A DNA stretch of 64,000 nt from Stomoxys calcitrans (GCF_963082655.1 NC_081552.1:93099582-93163581), one strand, 5' to 3'; positions 10,511 through 22,600 are shown, counted from the first letter of the stretch. Numbers and translations are program-made. The notes: generated by a model from the letters alone, not told the origin.

Positions 10511-12365
10511 AGAGGTGATTTGTTTCAGAAATGCTGCCACGGCGAAACAATTAAAGGTGGTCTCATTTGTACAACAACCACAAATCATATGGTGCAATTG
10601 TCCTGTCCTGGTCCAATAAATGCAAGAATTTCCTGACCGCTTGTCGCTGTGCTGGCATGGTGGCGTATGCGCGGCTAGTGCCCGCCGGATGGGGTGGTTC
10701 TTTGCGCAAGCGTGTCACATGAGCAGGAACAAAAAGTTGTACATGCCAGGCTTACTATGTAAAAGAAAAGGGATGTTTGGCCCGAAAAAGAAACTACTAA
10801 ACTAAGATTTCTAAATAAAAATGAGGAAGCACCACACCTACCTTTTGGAAGCCTTCTCGCCTGGTGTTCTGGCGAGGATAATGCCCTCCCTCTGGAGTCG
10901 GAGCTCCACCATAGCAACTTTCAAGTCAGTTGCCCTGTACCTACCTCTTCATCTTATCACCCCCTTCCCATCTCCCTCAATAAAATTCATCGTCTTTTCG
11001 TAAACGTTACAAACATTTCAGGTAGTTCCTTTATTTATAAAAGAAGGTTAATTTATGATGACCACATGAAAAATTCAGAAAAAAAACAAGAGGCATCATC
11101 CAAAAATCATAATAAAAAAAAAGAAAACTCGAAACATTATGACTTTAACTTACTATCTCAACTTTTTCTACATTAGCTTAAAAAAAAAATGTAAAGAAAG
11201 TATAAAAGAACCATATGTAGGTGGGTATTGCTAGCTTCGAACAGATCTAATGGCATCCCATCTCTTCTTTCGGGGCTCCTGCCGCTGAGTAAGTTAGGCT
11301 GTGCCCACAATGGCAGCTTACTCCGTCTGTCCGTCCGAATATTGTAAAGTTCAAGGTAAGTAAAAGGGGTATTATAAAAAATAAAAGGGGTATTTGGAAT
11401 TAGTTTTCTTATTTCATATCTGATTTTTTTCTTTTCTTCTTTTAGGCCTTTACCACGCCCAAAAGGACGGCATCTTCAAAGTACTAGCTTGGAACAAAGA
11501 TCCCTATGGAGACTTCCTACCTGCCTAGAGAGAGCTCTATCTATTGGGGAAGGGTAAATACCATATAATACTGTTGATGGTATAACAAAAAAATAAGTAT
11601 CCTAGATGAAAAATGCCTGCCTTTTCAAAAACTAATTTCTTTTTTTTCTTTTTATTTTTAGATAATCTGTACGTCCGTCCGTCCGAATGTTTAGTTTTAA
11701 GTATAACGAGTTAAGGGTCAATGTAAGCCGTCACCTGGAGCACTGCGGTCTGCGAGCGCTTTTGAAGGAGGTCCCACGCTGGTGCAGAGGAGATGAGCCG
11801 TTGGTGAGCAGCGTTTTTTTATTTACTTTTAATTCAAAATTTTCGTTTAGTTTAAGCTTTAGCTATTTATTCAGTCTTTTTTTTTCCTTTTTTTTAAGTT
11901 TATAATTAAGTTTCTTTCTTTAGTTTGAAATTTATTTTCCAATAAGTGTTTTTAATTCAGTTCCTTTTTTTCACTCTTTAGAGTAAGGTATTAATGTAGT
12001 TTTAAGAATAGTTTTTATGGTAATTTTAAGGTTATTTGGTAATTCAGTTTGTAAGATGTTTTTTTTTGTTTAGCTGTTGCAATTTCTTTTTTCTTCAGTA
12101 ATATAGGATTCGAAATTTTCTGAATTGGTTTTCCTCTTTGTTTTTTTTTATTATTTTTTTTCTCTTTTTTTTTTGGAATTCAGTTCATTTTTCTTGTTCG
12201 TAATTTAAAATAAAAGTGCCCTTTTCAATTTTGGGCTTCTAGAGGTTTTATCCCACTATGGTATTTTCTTATGGGTTATCATACACTTGCTATGCAGTCA
12301 TTGTAGCAATACCACACAACAACACCAACACTACACGGCGGCGGCTGCACTTTTCTTATACTTTT
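10511..12365. other. unassigned repeat-like region with poly-T tracts
   Basis: No recognised gene. 11260-11800 has sequence of exon-like composition with plausible splice signals (GTAAGTAAAA near 11355, TTTTTAG before GCCTTTACC near 11445) and recurring CCGTCCGTCCGAAT phrases near 11325 and 11670. It might be the leader of an unrecognised retroelement. 11800-12240 is T-rich with many runs of eight or more T. A GGCGGCGGC triplet run lies near 12340. Confidence 0.35.
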
Positions 12366-13720
12366 TATACCCTCCACCATAAGATGGGGGGTATACTAAT
12401 TTCGTCATTCTGTTTGTAACTACTCGAAATATTCGTCTGAGACCCCATAAAGTATATATATTCTTGATCGTCGCGACATTTTATGTCGATCTAGCCATGT
12501 CCGTCCGTCTGTCCGTCCGTCCGTCCGTCCGTCCGTCCGTCCGTTCGTCTGTCTGTCGAAAGCACGCTAACTTCCGAAGGAGTAAAGCTAGCCGCTTAAA
12601 ATTTTGCACAAATACTTCTTATTAGTGTAGGTCGGTTGGTATTGTAAATGGGCCATATCGGTCCATGTTTCGATATAGCTGCCATATAAACCGATCTTGG
12701 GTCTTGAGTTCTTGAGTCTCTAGAAGGCGCAATTCTTATCCGACCAGAATGAAATTTTGCACGACGTGTTTTGTTATGATATCCAACAACTGTACCAAGT
12801 ATGGTTCAAATCGGTCCATAACCTGATATAGCTGCCATATAAACCGATCTTGGGTCTTGACTTCTTGAGCCTCTAGAGTGCGCAATTCTTATCCGAATGG
12901 AATGAAATTTTGCACGACGTGTTTTGTTATGATATCCAACAACGGTGCCAAGTATAGTTCAAATCGGTCTATAACCTGATATAGCTGCCATATAAACCGA
13001 TCTTGGGTCTTGACTTCTTGAGCCTCTAGAGGGCACAATTCTTATCCGATTGGAATGAATTTTTGCACGACGTGTTTTGTAATGATATCCAATAACTGTG
13101 CCAAGTATGGTTCAAATCGGTTCATAACCTGATATAGCTGCCATATAAACCGATCTTGGGTCTTGACTTCTTGAGCTTCTAGAGGGCGCAATTCCTATCC
13201 GATTTGGCTGAAATTTTGCATGACGTATTTTATTTTTACTTTCAACAACTGTGTCAAATAAGGTTCAAATCGGTTCATAACCTGATATAGCTGCCATATA
13301 AACCAATCTGGGATCTTGACTTCTCGACCCCTAGAGGTCGCAATTATTATCCGATATACCTGAAATTTTGTACGACGGATCCTCTCATGACCATCAACAA
13401 ACGTGTTTATTATGTTCTGACTCGGTCTATAGCCCGATACAGATCCCATATAAATCGTTCTTTCTATTTTACTTCGTGAGCCCCAATGGGCGCAATTCTT
13501 ATACGAATTGGCTGACATTTTACACAGGTCTCCAACATATAATTTAATTGTGGTCCGAACCGGACCATATCTTGATATCGTTTTAATAGCAGAGCAACTC
13601 TTTTCTTATATCATTTTTTGCCTAAGAAGAGATGCCGGGAAAAGAACTCGACAAATGCGATCCATGGTGGAGGGTATATAAGATTCGGCCCGGCCGAACT
13701 TAGCACGCTTTTACTTGTTT
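12366..13720 (+). repeat. full-length modular muscoid repeat with 153-bp core units
   Basis: The most complete copy. Its 5' end is TATACCCTCCACCATAAGAT followed by the inverted GGGGGGTATA. Then come a (CCGT)n tract at about 12503-12545 and GTCGAAAGCACGCTAACTTC. The core is a tandem array in which GCTGCCATATAAACCGATCT recurs at 12678, 12831, 12984, 13137 and 13290, exactly 153 bp apart. The 3' end has the hairpin TTCGGCCCGGCCGAA (13684-13698) and ends ACTTGTTT. Structure (terminal palindromes, microsatellite, internal tandem repeats of about 150 bp, no protein) resembles Helentron-derived DINE-1-type elements of Drosophila. That assignment is an inference. Confidence 0.75.
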
Positions 13721-14036
13721 ATGCTCGTTAGGCTCACTTCCAGTTGTCTTCTCGGCTCACCTCCGGCTTGCTGCACAGTCAAAATCAAAAAGAAAGATTT
13801 TTCCTTCTTAGGGCAGAGGCATATGCTGTCATTTGGTCCATCATGGCGCTCTTCCCAGCCAGAACTTCCTCTGATGGGCCAAATGACAACACAACACCAA
13901 CTGTCCTACTGTCAATCAGACAGGGGTCGTGGCTCATGCCTAAGCAGTTCGCTATTGTCCGCCAGGTGGCGCTTCGAGCGACATTAAGGCACACGCGTCA
14001 CAATCCGCCATTTTGTCATCCAGCTGATCGATGGTT
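13721..14036. other. unassigned sequence between repeats
   Basis: GC-richer than its surroundings; open for 90-109 codons in two frames but without a recognisable domain. No gene called. Confidence 0.3.
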
Positions 14037-14763
14037 TGCCAACACACACAAAGAAATTTATGTGCGTTTGTGAATACGTGTGCGTACATGAACAGAGAAT
14101 ATGCTAGAAAGAAGATAACAACAAAGAGAGTGCAAACAAAAATCTGACGTCTTAATACCGCCAAACCTGGCCGGCTGTTAACAGCTGTTTGCGTGAGACC
14201 AAGATATATTCATTTCCAGGTAGTGGCAGTTGCCCAAAAACAAAATATTGAGTGCACTATCTGTCAAAATCAGTGATTAGTGCAACACTGATTTTGTGTA
14301 TCCCTGCAAACATTTTCTATCGCGCGAGTCACTAAATTTGCACTCAAGGAAGTTGAAAACAATCTCAGGCGATATCATTTTTTACTCTAATTAGAGTCTC
14401 GGTACGGGAGAAAACGTGCCACTTGGCGATATATACCCATGAGTGACTAAATAGGGACTAAAAAAAGTTTAAAATTCGATTATCAACGTCATTAACAAAA
14501 AAATAAATTTTTTTCCCTAATGTTTTTTTTACCTTTTAGAGTAAGGATTTTTTATTTCTCTTTCTAATTTTTTTCTTTTCCAAATCAAGATTAATAATCG
14601 AAGATTTTGTGTGTGTCATCGTTCTTAACTATATACACACACACAAACAAAACTCGTTGACAGATAGTGCACTTCGCGAGAAAAAATTGTACTCAGCTGT
14701 TTACGGTACACTACCTGGGAATTATGTCATGCGTGAGACCACCTTTTTAAATCCGCCTTGAAT
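14037..14763 (-). repeat. short dispersed repeat (as at 7868), split by a P-like MITE
   Basis: The minus strand from 14763 reads CAAGGCGGATTTAAAAAGGT up to GTCTCACG, is interrupted, resumes at 14199 with GTCTCACGCAAACAGCTGTT, and runs on to TTTGTGTGTGTTGGC at 14037. It matches 7868-8050 without the interruption. Confidence 0.65.
14200..14731. mobile_element. P-element-like MITE (532 bp)
   Basis: An insertion flanked by an exact 8-bp duplication CGTGAGAC (14192-14199 and 14732-14739). Its ends are imperfect inverted repeats: CAAGATATATTCATTTCCAG from the left and CATGACATAATTCCCAGGTA from the right, both running on into GTAGTG or TAGTG. A perfect 16-bp inner inverted repeat, AGTGCACTATCTGTCA at 14251-14266 with its complement at 14658-14673, lies about 50-58 bp from the ends. 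An 8-bp duplication, a CA(T/A)GA start and subterminal inverted repeats are P-superfamily traits. hAT is the alternative (also 8 bp), but no hAT-like TIR abuts the duplication. It encodes no protein. Confidence 0.65.
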
Positions 14764-15059
14764 GCTTCAGGGAAGGCCCGAGAGGCGTGGTTCCTGAAAG
14801 CAAATACCTGCGGCTTTCTCTTGATGGGATCAACATCCCCATAAAATTCGTTTCGCCAACTTGTTTTTTCATCCAGGGGAAATTTATATTTCACGACGCA
14901 ACAAGTCTGATTAATGATCTAAAGTCTAAGTTAATGATCTTGCTCACATGTACTTGCTCGGGGTGGAAACAAATATTATTTGTGGATTCATAAATAAGAA
15001 TCTGTTTGTATATATATATAAAAATAAAAATAAATATACTTCTATATTAAATAAAAAAT
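14764..15059. other. unassigned sequence
   Basis: No recognised gene. A short TA microsatellite lies near 15010-15022. Confidence 0.3.
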
Positions 15060-15470
15060 AAATGTTTCTTTCATAACAAGCAATTGCAATAAATCTTTGC
15101 GAATAATATCGATTATGAAAGTGTTGTGCTTTTGGTCTTGCTATTACAACAACATTATTTTTATACGAGTGGGAGTTGCTGGCAAAGACTTTTGGAAAGT
15201 TGTGTTTATTTAACTTATACCATCGAAAATACTACAAAATCTAATTATTTTTACAAATAAAAGCTGAATTCGTTTCTTTTTAAATAGTTTTGTGTTTCAT
15301 AATTCATTAATTTCGAAGGGGTGGGTTGAAATTGAACAACATATATGAATTTGAGTACGGTTCACACATTCACATTTGTGTGTAAACATGTACGTACCCT
15401 CCAAACAATTTCTATCGTGCGAGTCACTAAATCAGCACTCAAGGAAGTTGAAAACAATCTCAGGCGATAT
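15060..15470 (+). repeat. dispersed repeat family X, second copy
   Basis: Matches 9690-10015 block by block. From about 15397 (CAATTTCTATCGTGCGAGTC) it instead matches the interior of the P-like MITE at 14306-14470. At 15471 it runs into the left end of the 4,180-bp duplicated unit. Confidence 0.55.
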
Positions 15471-15658
15471 CATTTTTTAATCTAATTAGTGTCTCGGTAC
15501 GGGAGAAAACGTGCCACTTGGCGATATATACCCATGAGTGACTAAATAGGGACTAAAAAAAGTGTAAAATTCGATTATCAACGTCATTTATAAAAATAAT
15601 TTTTTATTTGCCAAATGTTTTTTTTACCTTTTAGAGTGAGGCTAATTTTTATGTCTCT
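15471..15658. repeat. tandem duplication copy A, part left of the retrotransposon
   Basis: CATTTTTTAATCTAATTAGT up to the CTCT target site is the same sequence as 36642-36829. The rest of copy A resumes at 32646. The first 188 bp of copy A were separated from the remainder by the Ulysses-like insertion. Confidence 0.8.
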
Positions 15659-17676
15659 TGAAACCGATCGTTACTGACCCCTTTTATGCTGTACGATACG
15701 GCCATTTGTGCTTACAATACGACACGGCGATCAATGTCTTTGTTAATAAGGATCGATGGTAATTAGGGAAATTTTTATTTTTTTTGGAGGTGATCTGGTA
15801 ACCCTGCCTGATAGTTGACAGTACACTAACACTCTTGCACCAAGTTATTTTGCAGTCAAGGCATTTCGACATTCCGAAAAGAGTTTTCAAAGAGACCAGA
15901 ACAAGACTTGCAATACCAAGAGTGGTGGGCAGTGAATGAAAATTAAACATTACCCTGGTTACAAAAGATTTTTTTTTATAAACGGAACATAAATTGTTCA
16001 TTGGTAAGCATGATTGAATATGAGCTGACCCTGTGAAGAGAATTTAATTAAAGACCTTTAATTATCTTCTCCATTGACTTCTATAGGCGATTGGATTTTC
16101 TTGCACACATACACCTGTGTTGCGGCAATTATTTTACGACCGTGGAGTTGAGAAATTTTACGCAGTGAGGTGAACGTTGACCAGAGGGGTTTCTGATAAC
16201 TTCATCGGCCTCCTGGTGCGGATTTTTTTTTGCTGGGAAACTGTGTCGGCTGCCACCACTAAGGTGTTTCTGGGGGCGACCGAAATTATCATCGGTCTTT
16301 GTGTTATACACGACTACACAAGACATAGACGTGATAGGTGCCCAGCTACTCCATAATTTTACCATTTCATCTTGGTAAGTGCAATTGCACTAAATCATAT
16401 CACTGCCGCAGCCTGTTACTCCAACAGGCGTTGAATTTGTCGCTGAGAAGAGTCTGCTTAGGGGAAGAGAAAGGAGCCCTAAGTCGCCATAGGCGCACAT
16501 TGTCTTTTTGGATTTGTCAAATCGTATTGGGAGTTGCGGCTGCCCATACGTCCCAGCTTTTGAGCTCCCAAGCTCGTCAAATTGGAAATATTTTTCGGTG
16601 ATGTATACATGAAATTGAAGCACATGTAGTAAAAGTAGTATATAAGTACTCATAGGCATATACATAATCCATATACATACTAAGTTTTTTTTTTTTTTTC
16701 TTTTTCCTTCATTTCTCATCATAACGGTACTAAACATTGATCTTTAAACAACACATACATACCCATAGTGAATTTGAGTGTAAAGTAAATCACCAATAAA
16801 TGAAATGGGTGCATAACATGTATATGTGTATGTATGTGTGAGAAACATTTTTACATTTAACTTAAATTTTGGACTTAAGAGAATACATTCTTGGTGGTGT
16901 AAAGACTGATAGGTGTCATACCGGTTTTTTTTTTGTTATTGTTGTTTTCCCATCCACACTTTTACAATGCAATAGCCAAAATGATAACGGTTAGTTTCTG
17001 ATTTTAGTATTCTGGATTATTGAGCTCTATCATCCACGACAATAATTTTTTTTTTTTCCTTTCTCCCTGGACATAAATGAAATAGCAATAGCAAAAATAA
17101 ATTGAGACATTTATTTTATTTTTTTTTTCCCAACATAATGCAGACATCTAACGGTCTCTAAAGCTTTTTATTTTTGGTGTTTCTCCAAAGAACGTTTTAT
17201 TTTAAACTAGGATGAATTAATAAATTCATCATGTATTTTCTTAGTGTCATTCATTCAAATTATACTTGAACAAAATAGGCTTAGTATAAAAATTTAATTA
17301 TATTTTTGTTTTGTTTTGATACTTAAGATTTATGATGGCTATGCCAAAATATACCGAATTTAATATGAATTGCTAAGTTCGCTTTCTTTAAGAGAAATGT
17401 GGGGCAAGGCTCATCTTTAGTTTTAGAAGCTGGTCATAATAGGGACATTGGGTGGAATAAGGGTATTTTCAATGTCAAAAGGCGACAGGGTGGGGACATT
17501 GTACCTCGGTATGTCACTACATCTGGACATACCAAACACATTCACAGGTAAGACTAATACAGTGGCTCAAGGAAAAACAACGTGTAAGTTTTTGAAAGTC
17601 GATGATCTTTATTAACTTTTGATGGCATGAAACGTTAAGAAAAAAATATGTTCGCGCGTGAAATTACGGGTTGAGA

Positions 17677-18004
17677 AGTTTTAGATACAAACTTCTCTTG
17701 TGTAAGTTTCAAGTCTATCTGAATCTTTATTTCAAATTTTCCTTAACGCTAGCTTAATAAATAAATGTTTACAATTAGCTGATGAATTCTTCATAGTATA
17801 TGTTTTCATTATGGCTCGCTATGGGTGGTCAAATGATATTTGCATTGATCTCTGTTTCTCTGTGGCTGGTTGGGGTAAATGGATTTTGTATATACAAAAT
17901 CCATTTGCGACAATTTCGTTGATCATGGATTTTTGCTAATGCTGCAAAAATCCATAGTCATAATGAATTAAAATTCTGCGGACAGCGTGGGTGGCCCTGT
18001 AACT
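17677..18004 (-). repeat. errantivirus 3' LTR
   Basis: A 328-bp LTR, reading the same as 24505-24832. It contains a 30-bp perfect palindrome (17877-17906) and a 12/7/12 hairpin (17925-17955), both in the upstream (U3) part in element sense. The env stop codon (17968-17970) lies 34 bp inside this LTR. A G-rich polypurine tract, GTTGGGGG, abuts it on the minus strand at about 18012-18005. Confidence 0.9.
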
Positions 18005-19500
18005 CCCCCAACGCTTGTTTCGGGCTCCGTCCTCGGAGTCGATGATAGATTTAACTTAAATCTTTTTACACTTTGATATGAAATAAGTATAATTATAATT
18101 GATATTAACAAATACAGACATGTATAATGGTAATTTGACACTTTTTGATGTTTTTCAATTTTGTTTCTATTTTGGACATTTTTTGTGTCCAATATTTCCA
18201 TAGTAAGTTCTTCTTTGGTTGTATTTGTAAATGGTATAGCTTTAATAAACTCAGGGTTTAAATAATGGTGTTTAATAGTGTTTTCGACATTTGTAAAAGA
18301 TTGATTTTTAAGGTATAAAGTACAATTTTTGTATTTAATCCATTTTGTTCCTTCTACAAAAATATTATGACCACAAGTAGTTTTCATTTTGGTTTTATGA
18401 AATTTCTGTATTACAATAGAGCCTGGCGTTATAATTTTTATTGTTTCTTCTGCTTTTTTCTTAATTCTAATGCAATTTTTTATTATGGATTTTGTAAAAA
18501 TATCGATAATACATTCATCATTTAATTTTACAAGATTGCTTGCTTTTTCCGATTTCTCATTAAATTCGTAAACAATACCGTCTTTTAACAATATTTCTTT
18601 GTGCTTAAAACTAATTGTTTCATTTTTATCATCCAAAATTTCAAAAAGACGATATTTTTCATATTTTTCTTTTCCGTATTTAGGAATTAATAGAGTAAAT
18701 ATAATAATATTATGCTTATATAGTAATGACACTAAATCAATATTTTTAAATTCTTCGTCAGATTCTATCAGTTTTGTTTCTTGGTCTGTCAAAATATTTC
18801 TTGTGAGGATACCTAATCGGCTGGTCAAAATAACGTCCTCTATTGTGTCGATAAAATGAAGTAAAGAATTAATGTCATTGTGTATTTGAAAACATACTTT
18901 CAAATAGTAATAATGTTCCCTAATCTGAGTATTTAATACAAGACTTTTTATTTGGCTGGAAATATATCTTTCAATATTCAAAATATTTTTGTTTAGAATT
19001 TCTATCTGTTCCTGTAATTCCTTGTTTATTTTAATTTGTTTGTTATTTTCATTAATAAGTTCGGTATTTTCTGTATCTAAATTATGTAATGCATTATAGA
19101 TTGCTTTTTCATCCTCACTGTCCATGGTTCCTGCAATAACTTTTAATGTTTTCCCTAATAAGTCAATTAATCCTCTTTTATTTCTTATTTTTGGTGTTAA
19201 AGCTTTAAGTTTTGTATCCAGTTCCCTAAAATTCCTAAGCAACGTCCTATGTATATAGTCATTTTTTGTGTCACTTGGTAGCGTTTCATTTAACATCTTA
19301 ATATTAACTTCTATTTGGTTTCTAGCAACTTCTAGTTCTGTTATATTAATTATGTGTAATACTTTCATATTATACTCAATAAGCCGCACTTCATCCACTT
19401 TGATTGGTAAATAACCATTGTTGTTGTCCAAATCGATTATTTCGATATTCTCCGCATGAATTCCATATATCAAAATTATTAGTACCAACAAAGTTGTCAT
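17968..19500 (-). CDS. env: errantivirus envelope-like protein
   Basis: 510 residues from an ATG. It has a hydrophobic signal peptide (residues 1-16), a basic furin-type site RNKR at residues 106-109 followed by a GLIDLLGKTLK segment corresponding to the fusion-peptide region of insect errantivirus Env (related to baculovirus F proteins), heptad-like helices at about 120-200, several NxS/T sites, a C-terminal transmembrane segment at about 456-478 and a short cytoplasmic tail. All expected parts are present and the frame is not broken. It is separate from pol (147 bp between them), so expression would require splicing of the genomic RNA; the splice sites were not identified. The last codons are encoded by the LTR. 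An envelope protein would sit in the cell or virion membrane; fusion ability is not inferable. Confidence 0.88.
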   Translation of the reverse strand: MTTLLVLIILIYGIHAENIEIIDLDNNNGYLPIKVDEVRLIEYNMKVLHIINITELEVARNQIEVNIKMLNETLPSDTKNDYIHRTLLRNFRELDTKLKALTPKIRNKRGLIDLLGKTLKVIAGTMDSEDEKAIYNALHNLDTENTELINENNKQIKINKELQEQIEILNKNILNIERYISSQIKSLVLNTQIREHYYYLKVCFQIHNDINSLLHFIDTIEDVILTSRLGILTRNILTDQETKLIESDEEFKNIDLVSLLYKHNIIIFTLLIPKYGKEKYEKYRLFEILDDKNETISFKHKEILLKDGIVYEFNEKSEKASNLVKLNDECIIDIFTKSIIKNCIRIKKKAEETIKIITPGSIVIQKFHKTKMKTTCGHNIFVEGTKWIKYKNCTLYLKNQSFTNVENTIKHHYLNPEFIKAIPFTNTTKEELTMEILDTKNVQNRNKIEKHQKVSNYHYTCLYLLISIIIILISYQSVKRFKLNLSSTPRTEPETSVGGVTGPPTLSAEF

Positions 19501-19647
19501 TGTGATCTAATAGAATATAAGATCAAGGAAGACCAATTTAGACAATTATAATAATTATTTGTTATTTAGATATATATATATATATATATGTATAAAATTA
19601 ATGCAGTAATCTTTAAAATTCGATTTTATGCTCCTGTATTGTTGCTA

Positions 19648-22600
19648 CTAATTCTTTCGTTTAACAGCATTACCCCTTCTAGTGGTTTGTTGCACTGGGA
19701 ATCTTACGTTCTGTGCGTTTTGGAATTTCTTTTTCTTTTTAACATGTGTTTTATAATAAATTTGTTTTGAATTTTGGTCTTTTAAATGAGAGTCGTCAAT
19801 TTTCCTTCCTTCTATTTTCCTGAATTTCTGATAATTTTTGCCTCCTCTAGTCTCTTTGATATAATTGATGCCGTCTTCTAGAATTTTTTCTCCTATCCTT
19901 GATTCATTCAGTTTATTAATTACTTGTTCCTTTTTCTTTAGCATCCTATCATATATATCCGGGTATTGAGATTCATTAATCTTCCCTTGAATAAAATCAA
20001 TTGGTTTTATATTTGTTGTACTATGTATAGTATGGTTGTAGAAACCATTTATTTGAATCATCTGTTCTTCTATAGAAATGTCAATTTTGCTTTGCTTGAG
20101 AATTCTTAAATGTTCATTGATAGTATTATGTAGCCTTTCAATATCGCTATTGCTATTATGATTTAAACTTGATGTAAAGTTAATTTCAATATTCTTTTCT
20201 TTTAAGAACTCCATCATTCCATGTGATTTCATTCCGAGTTCGTTATCTGTTACAATTTTTTCAATATTTCCATAAGAGCTTAAATATCTTAAGATGCATT
20301 TCCTAAATTCGGGGTCTGATCTATTGGTAACACGAGTTATAAGTGCTACTTTACTAAATTTGTCTATCATGGTAACAAATATACTTTTATTTATGGAATA
20401 AAATACATCCATATGGATAATTTCATGTGGTCTTCTAGGGGTTTCAGATATTTTATAAGGAACTAGATCTGGATTCCTTTCGTATTTTGACAGCATACAA
20501 ACTTCACAATTGTTTATAAATTCCGATACTTTCTTATACAAATATGGGTAATAATATTTATCTTTAATTTCTTTGTAGTTTTCATTGCATCCTCTATGGT
20601 TATTTTTCAAATGTTCATTAGAGATTATCTCTTCTAAATACTCCTCGTCGAGGATATCAATTAATTTCTTGAGACATCTGACAATTTTTAGATTACTATA
20701 ATCTTTAAATAAGATTGATTTTAATTTATTAAATATGTCATCATCTACAAATAGTGCGTTTGTTTTTTCGTGATCAAAATGATTTTCTATAATTGTTTTC
20801 AGGAAATCATCGTCAAATTCCTTTGCCTTTATTACTTTTCTTTTGTGGTTATGTATGACTGAGTTTCTAATTGATACAGCGCCTGATATTATTTTTTGAA
20901 ATATAACTTGATTGTCATAAATATTTATTGGTTTTTGCAATTCCTTAATTGAATTTAGATTTTCATTATTGTTAAAATTTTGATTTGATGATATGGTATT
21001 ATTAATTTCAATTCTACTAAGACAGTCTGCCACCTTATTTAGGTGTCCTTCTTTATAGTTTATTTCATAATCATACTCTCCTATTTGAAGTCTCCACCGC
21101 ATTAATTTCGAATTTGGCTCTTTTAAGTTATTTAACCATATTAGTGGTTTGTGGTCAGTAAAAAGTTTAATTTTCCTGCCATAGACATATGGCCTAAATT
21201 GTTTTAAACACCATACAATTCCAAGACATTCTTTCTCAATGGTGGAATAGTTTATTTCGTGTTCATTCAAAGTTCGAGATACGTATGCAATCGGTTTATC
21301 GTTCTGCGATAGAACTCCTCCAATAGCAACATTGCTCGCATCCGTAGTAATTTCAAAAGGTAAACTGAAGTCGGGATAAACTAATATTGGAGCATGAACC
21401 AACTTTTCCTTCAAAATGTTAAATGCATCGATGTAATTTATATCTTTTATATCTAAAATCGAGTCCTTTTTCAAGTATTTAGTCATGGGTTTAGTAATGT
21501 GTGCATAATTTTTTATGAATCTTCTATAATAGCCCGTCATTCCCAAGAATCTTTTTATTTCCTTTTCAGTTCTAGGAATTTGTAATTTTCTTATAACTTC
21601 AATTTTAGCTTGGTTCGGGGACACGCCTTCTTCATTTACTGTATGACCCAAAAATTCGACTTCTTTCCTGAAAAATTCACATTTATCTAATTGAATTTTG
21701 AGCCTTGCATTTCTTAATTTGTTAAGCACTGATTTCAAATTTTTTACATGTTCTTCTAGTCCATTGGAAAATACAATAATATCATCCATATAAACCATAC
21801 ACTCCCTTTTCGAAACATTTTCCCTTAAAATATTATCTACCAATCGTTGAAAAGTGCTCGGTGCATTTTTCAACCCGAATGGCATTCTATTAAATTCATA
21901 ATGGCCGTTATCTACTGAAAATGCAGTTTTTTGTCTGTCCTTTTCATGGACTTCGATTTGGTGAAAACCGCTTTTGAGGTCAAGAATAGAAAAATAATTT
22001 GATTTTCCTAACTTGTCTAATATATCTGTTATATTTGGAATCGGATAATTATCCTCAATGGTTTTATCATTTAATTTTCGATAGTCAATGACTAATCTAA
22101 ATTTCTTCATGCCCGATGCATCTGATTTCTTTGGTACAACCCAAACAGGACTGTTGTATGGACTACTGCTCGGTGCAATAATTCCATTACTTAACATTTC
22201 CAAAATCTGTTTTTGGATTTCATCTTTGTATATATAAGGGTACCGATAAATTTTACTTCTTATTGGTATTTCATCAGTGGTATCTATAGTATGCTTAATT
22301 TCGTGGGTAAAAGTCAATTTTCCATTATCAGAAAGTAAAACCTTAAAATCCCTAATTAGTTTCTCCAATTCTAATCTCTCCTTAGAATTAAGGTGTTCGG
22401 TTCTAATTTTCTTTAGAACTGAATCAACATCTATAATTTCGCTATTGATTTTTCCACTAATATCATTAATATTATGAATTTCCGAAATTTCTTCATACGT
22501 CAAAATCACTCCTGTATCTAAAACAATAGGTTTATTTGATTTATTATTAATCTTTACACACACTTCTCCATTTTCACATTTATAAAGACCTTCATTGAGA

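Noticed and set aside
12671..13310. Regular 153-bp array considered as CRISPR or satellite
   Set aside because: Eukaryotic genome, long contiguous units without unique spacers, and the array is embedded in a dispersed element with defined ends.
13715..14073. Overlapping 90-109 codon frames
   Set aside because: No domain, composition typical of a repeat, and opposite frames are equally open.
15684..16601. Open frames of 78-105 codons repeated identically at 30532-31449, looking like conserved genes
   Set aside because: They lie inside the two LTR copies of one retrotransposon, so identity reflects LTR duplication; no domain is recognisable.
17968..19500. Env as a possibly domesticated host gene
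   Set aside because: It lies inside a complete, very young provirus with matching LTRs; there is no sign of separate selection or host control.
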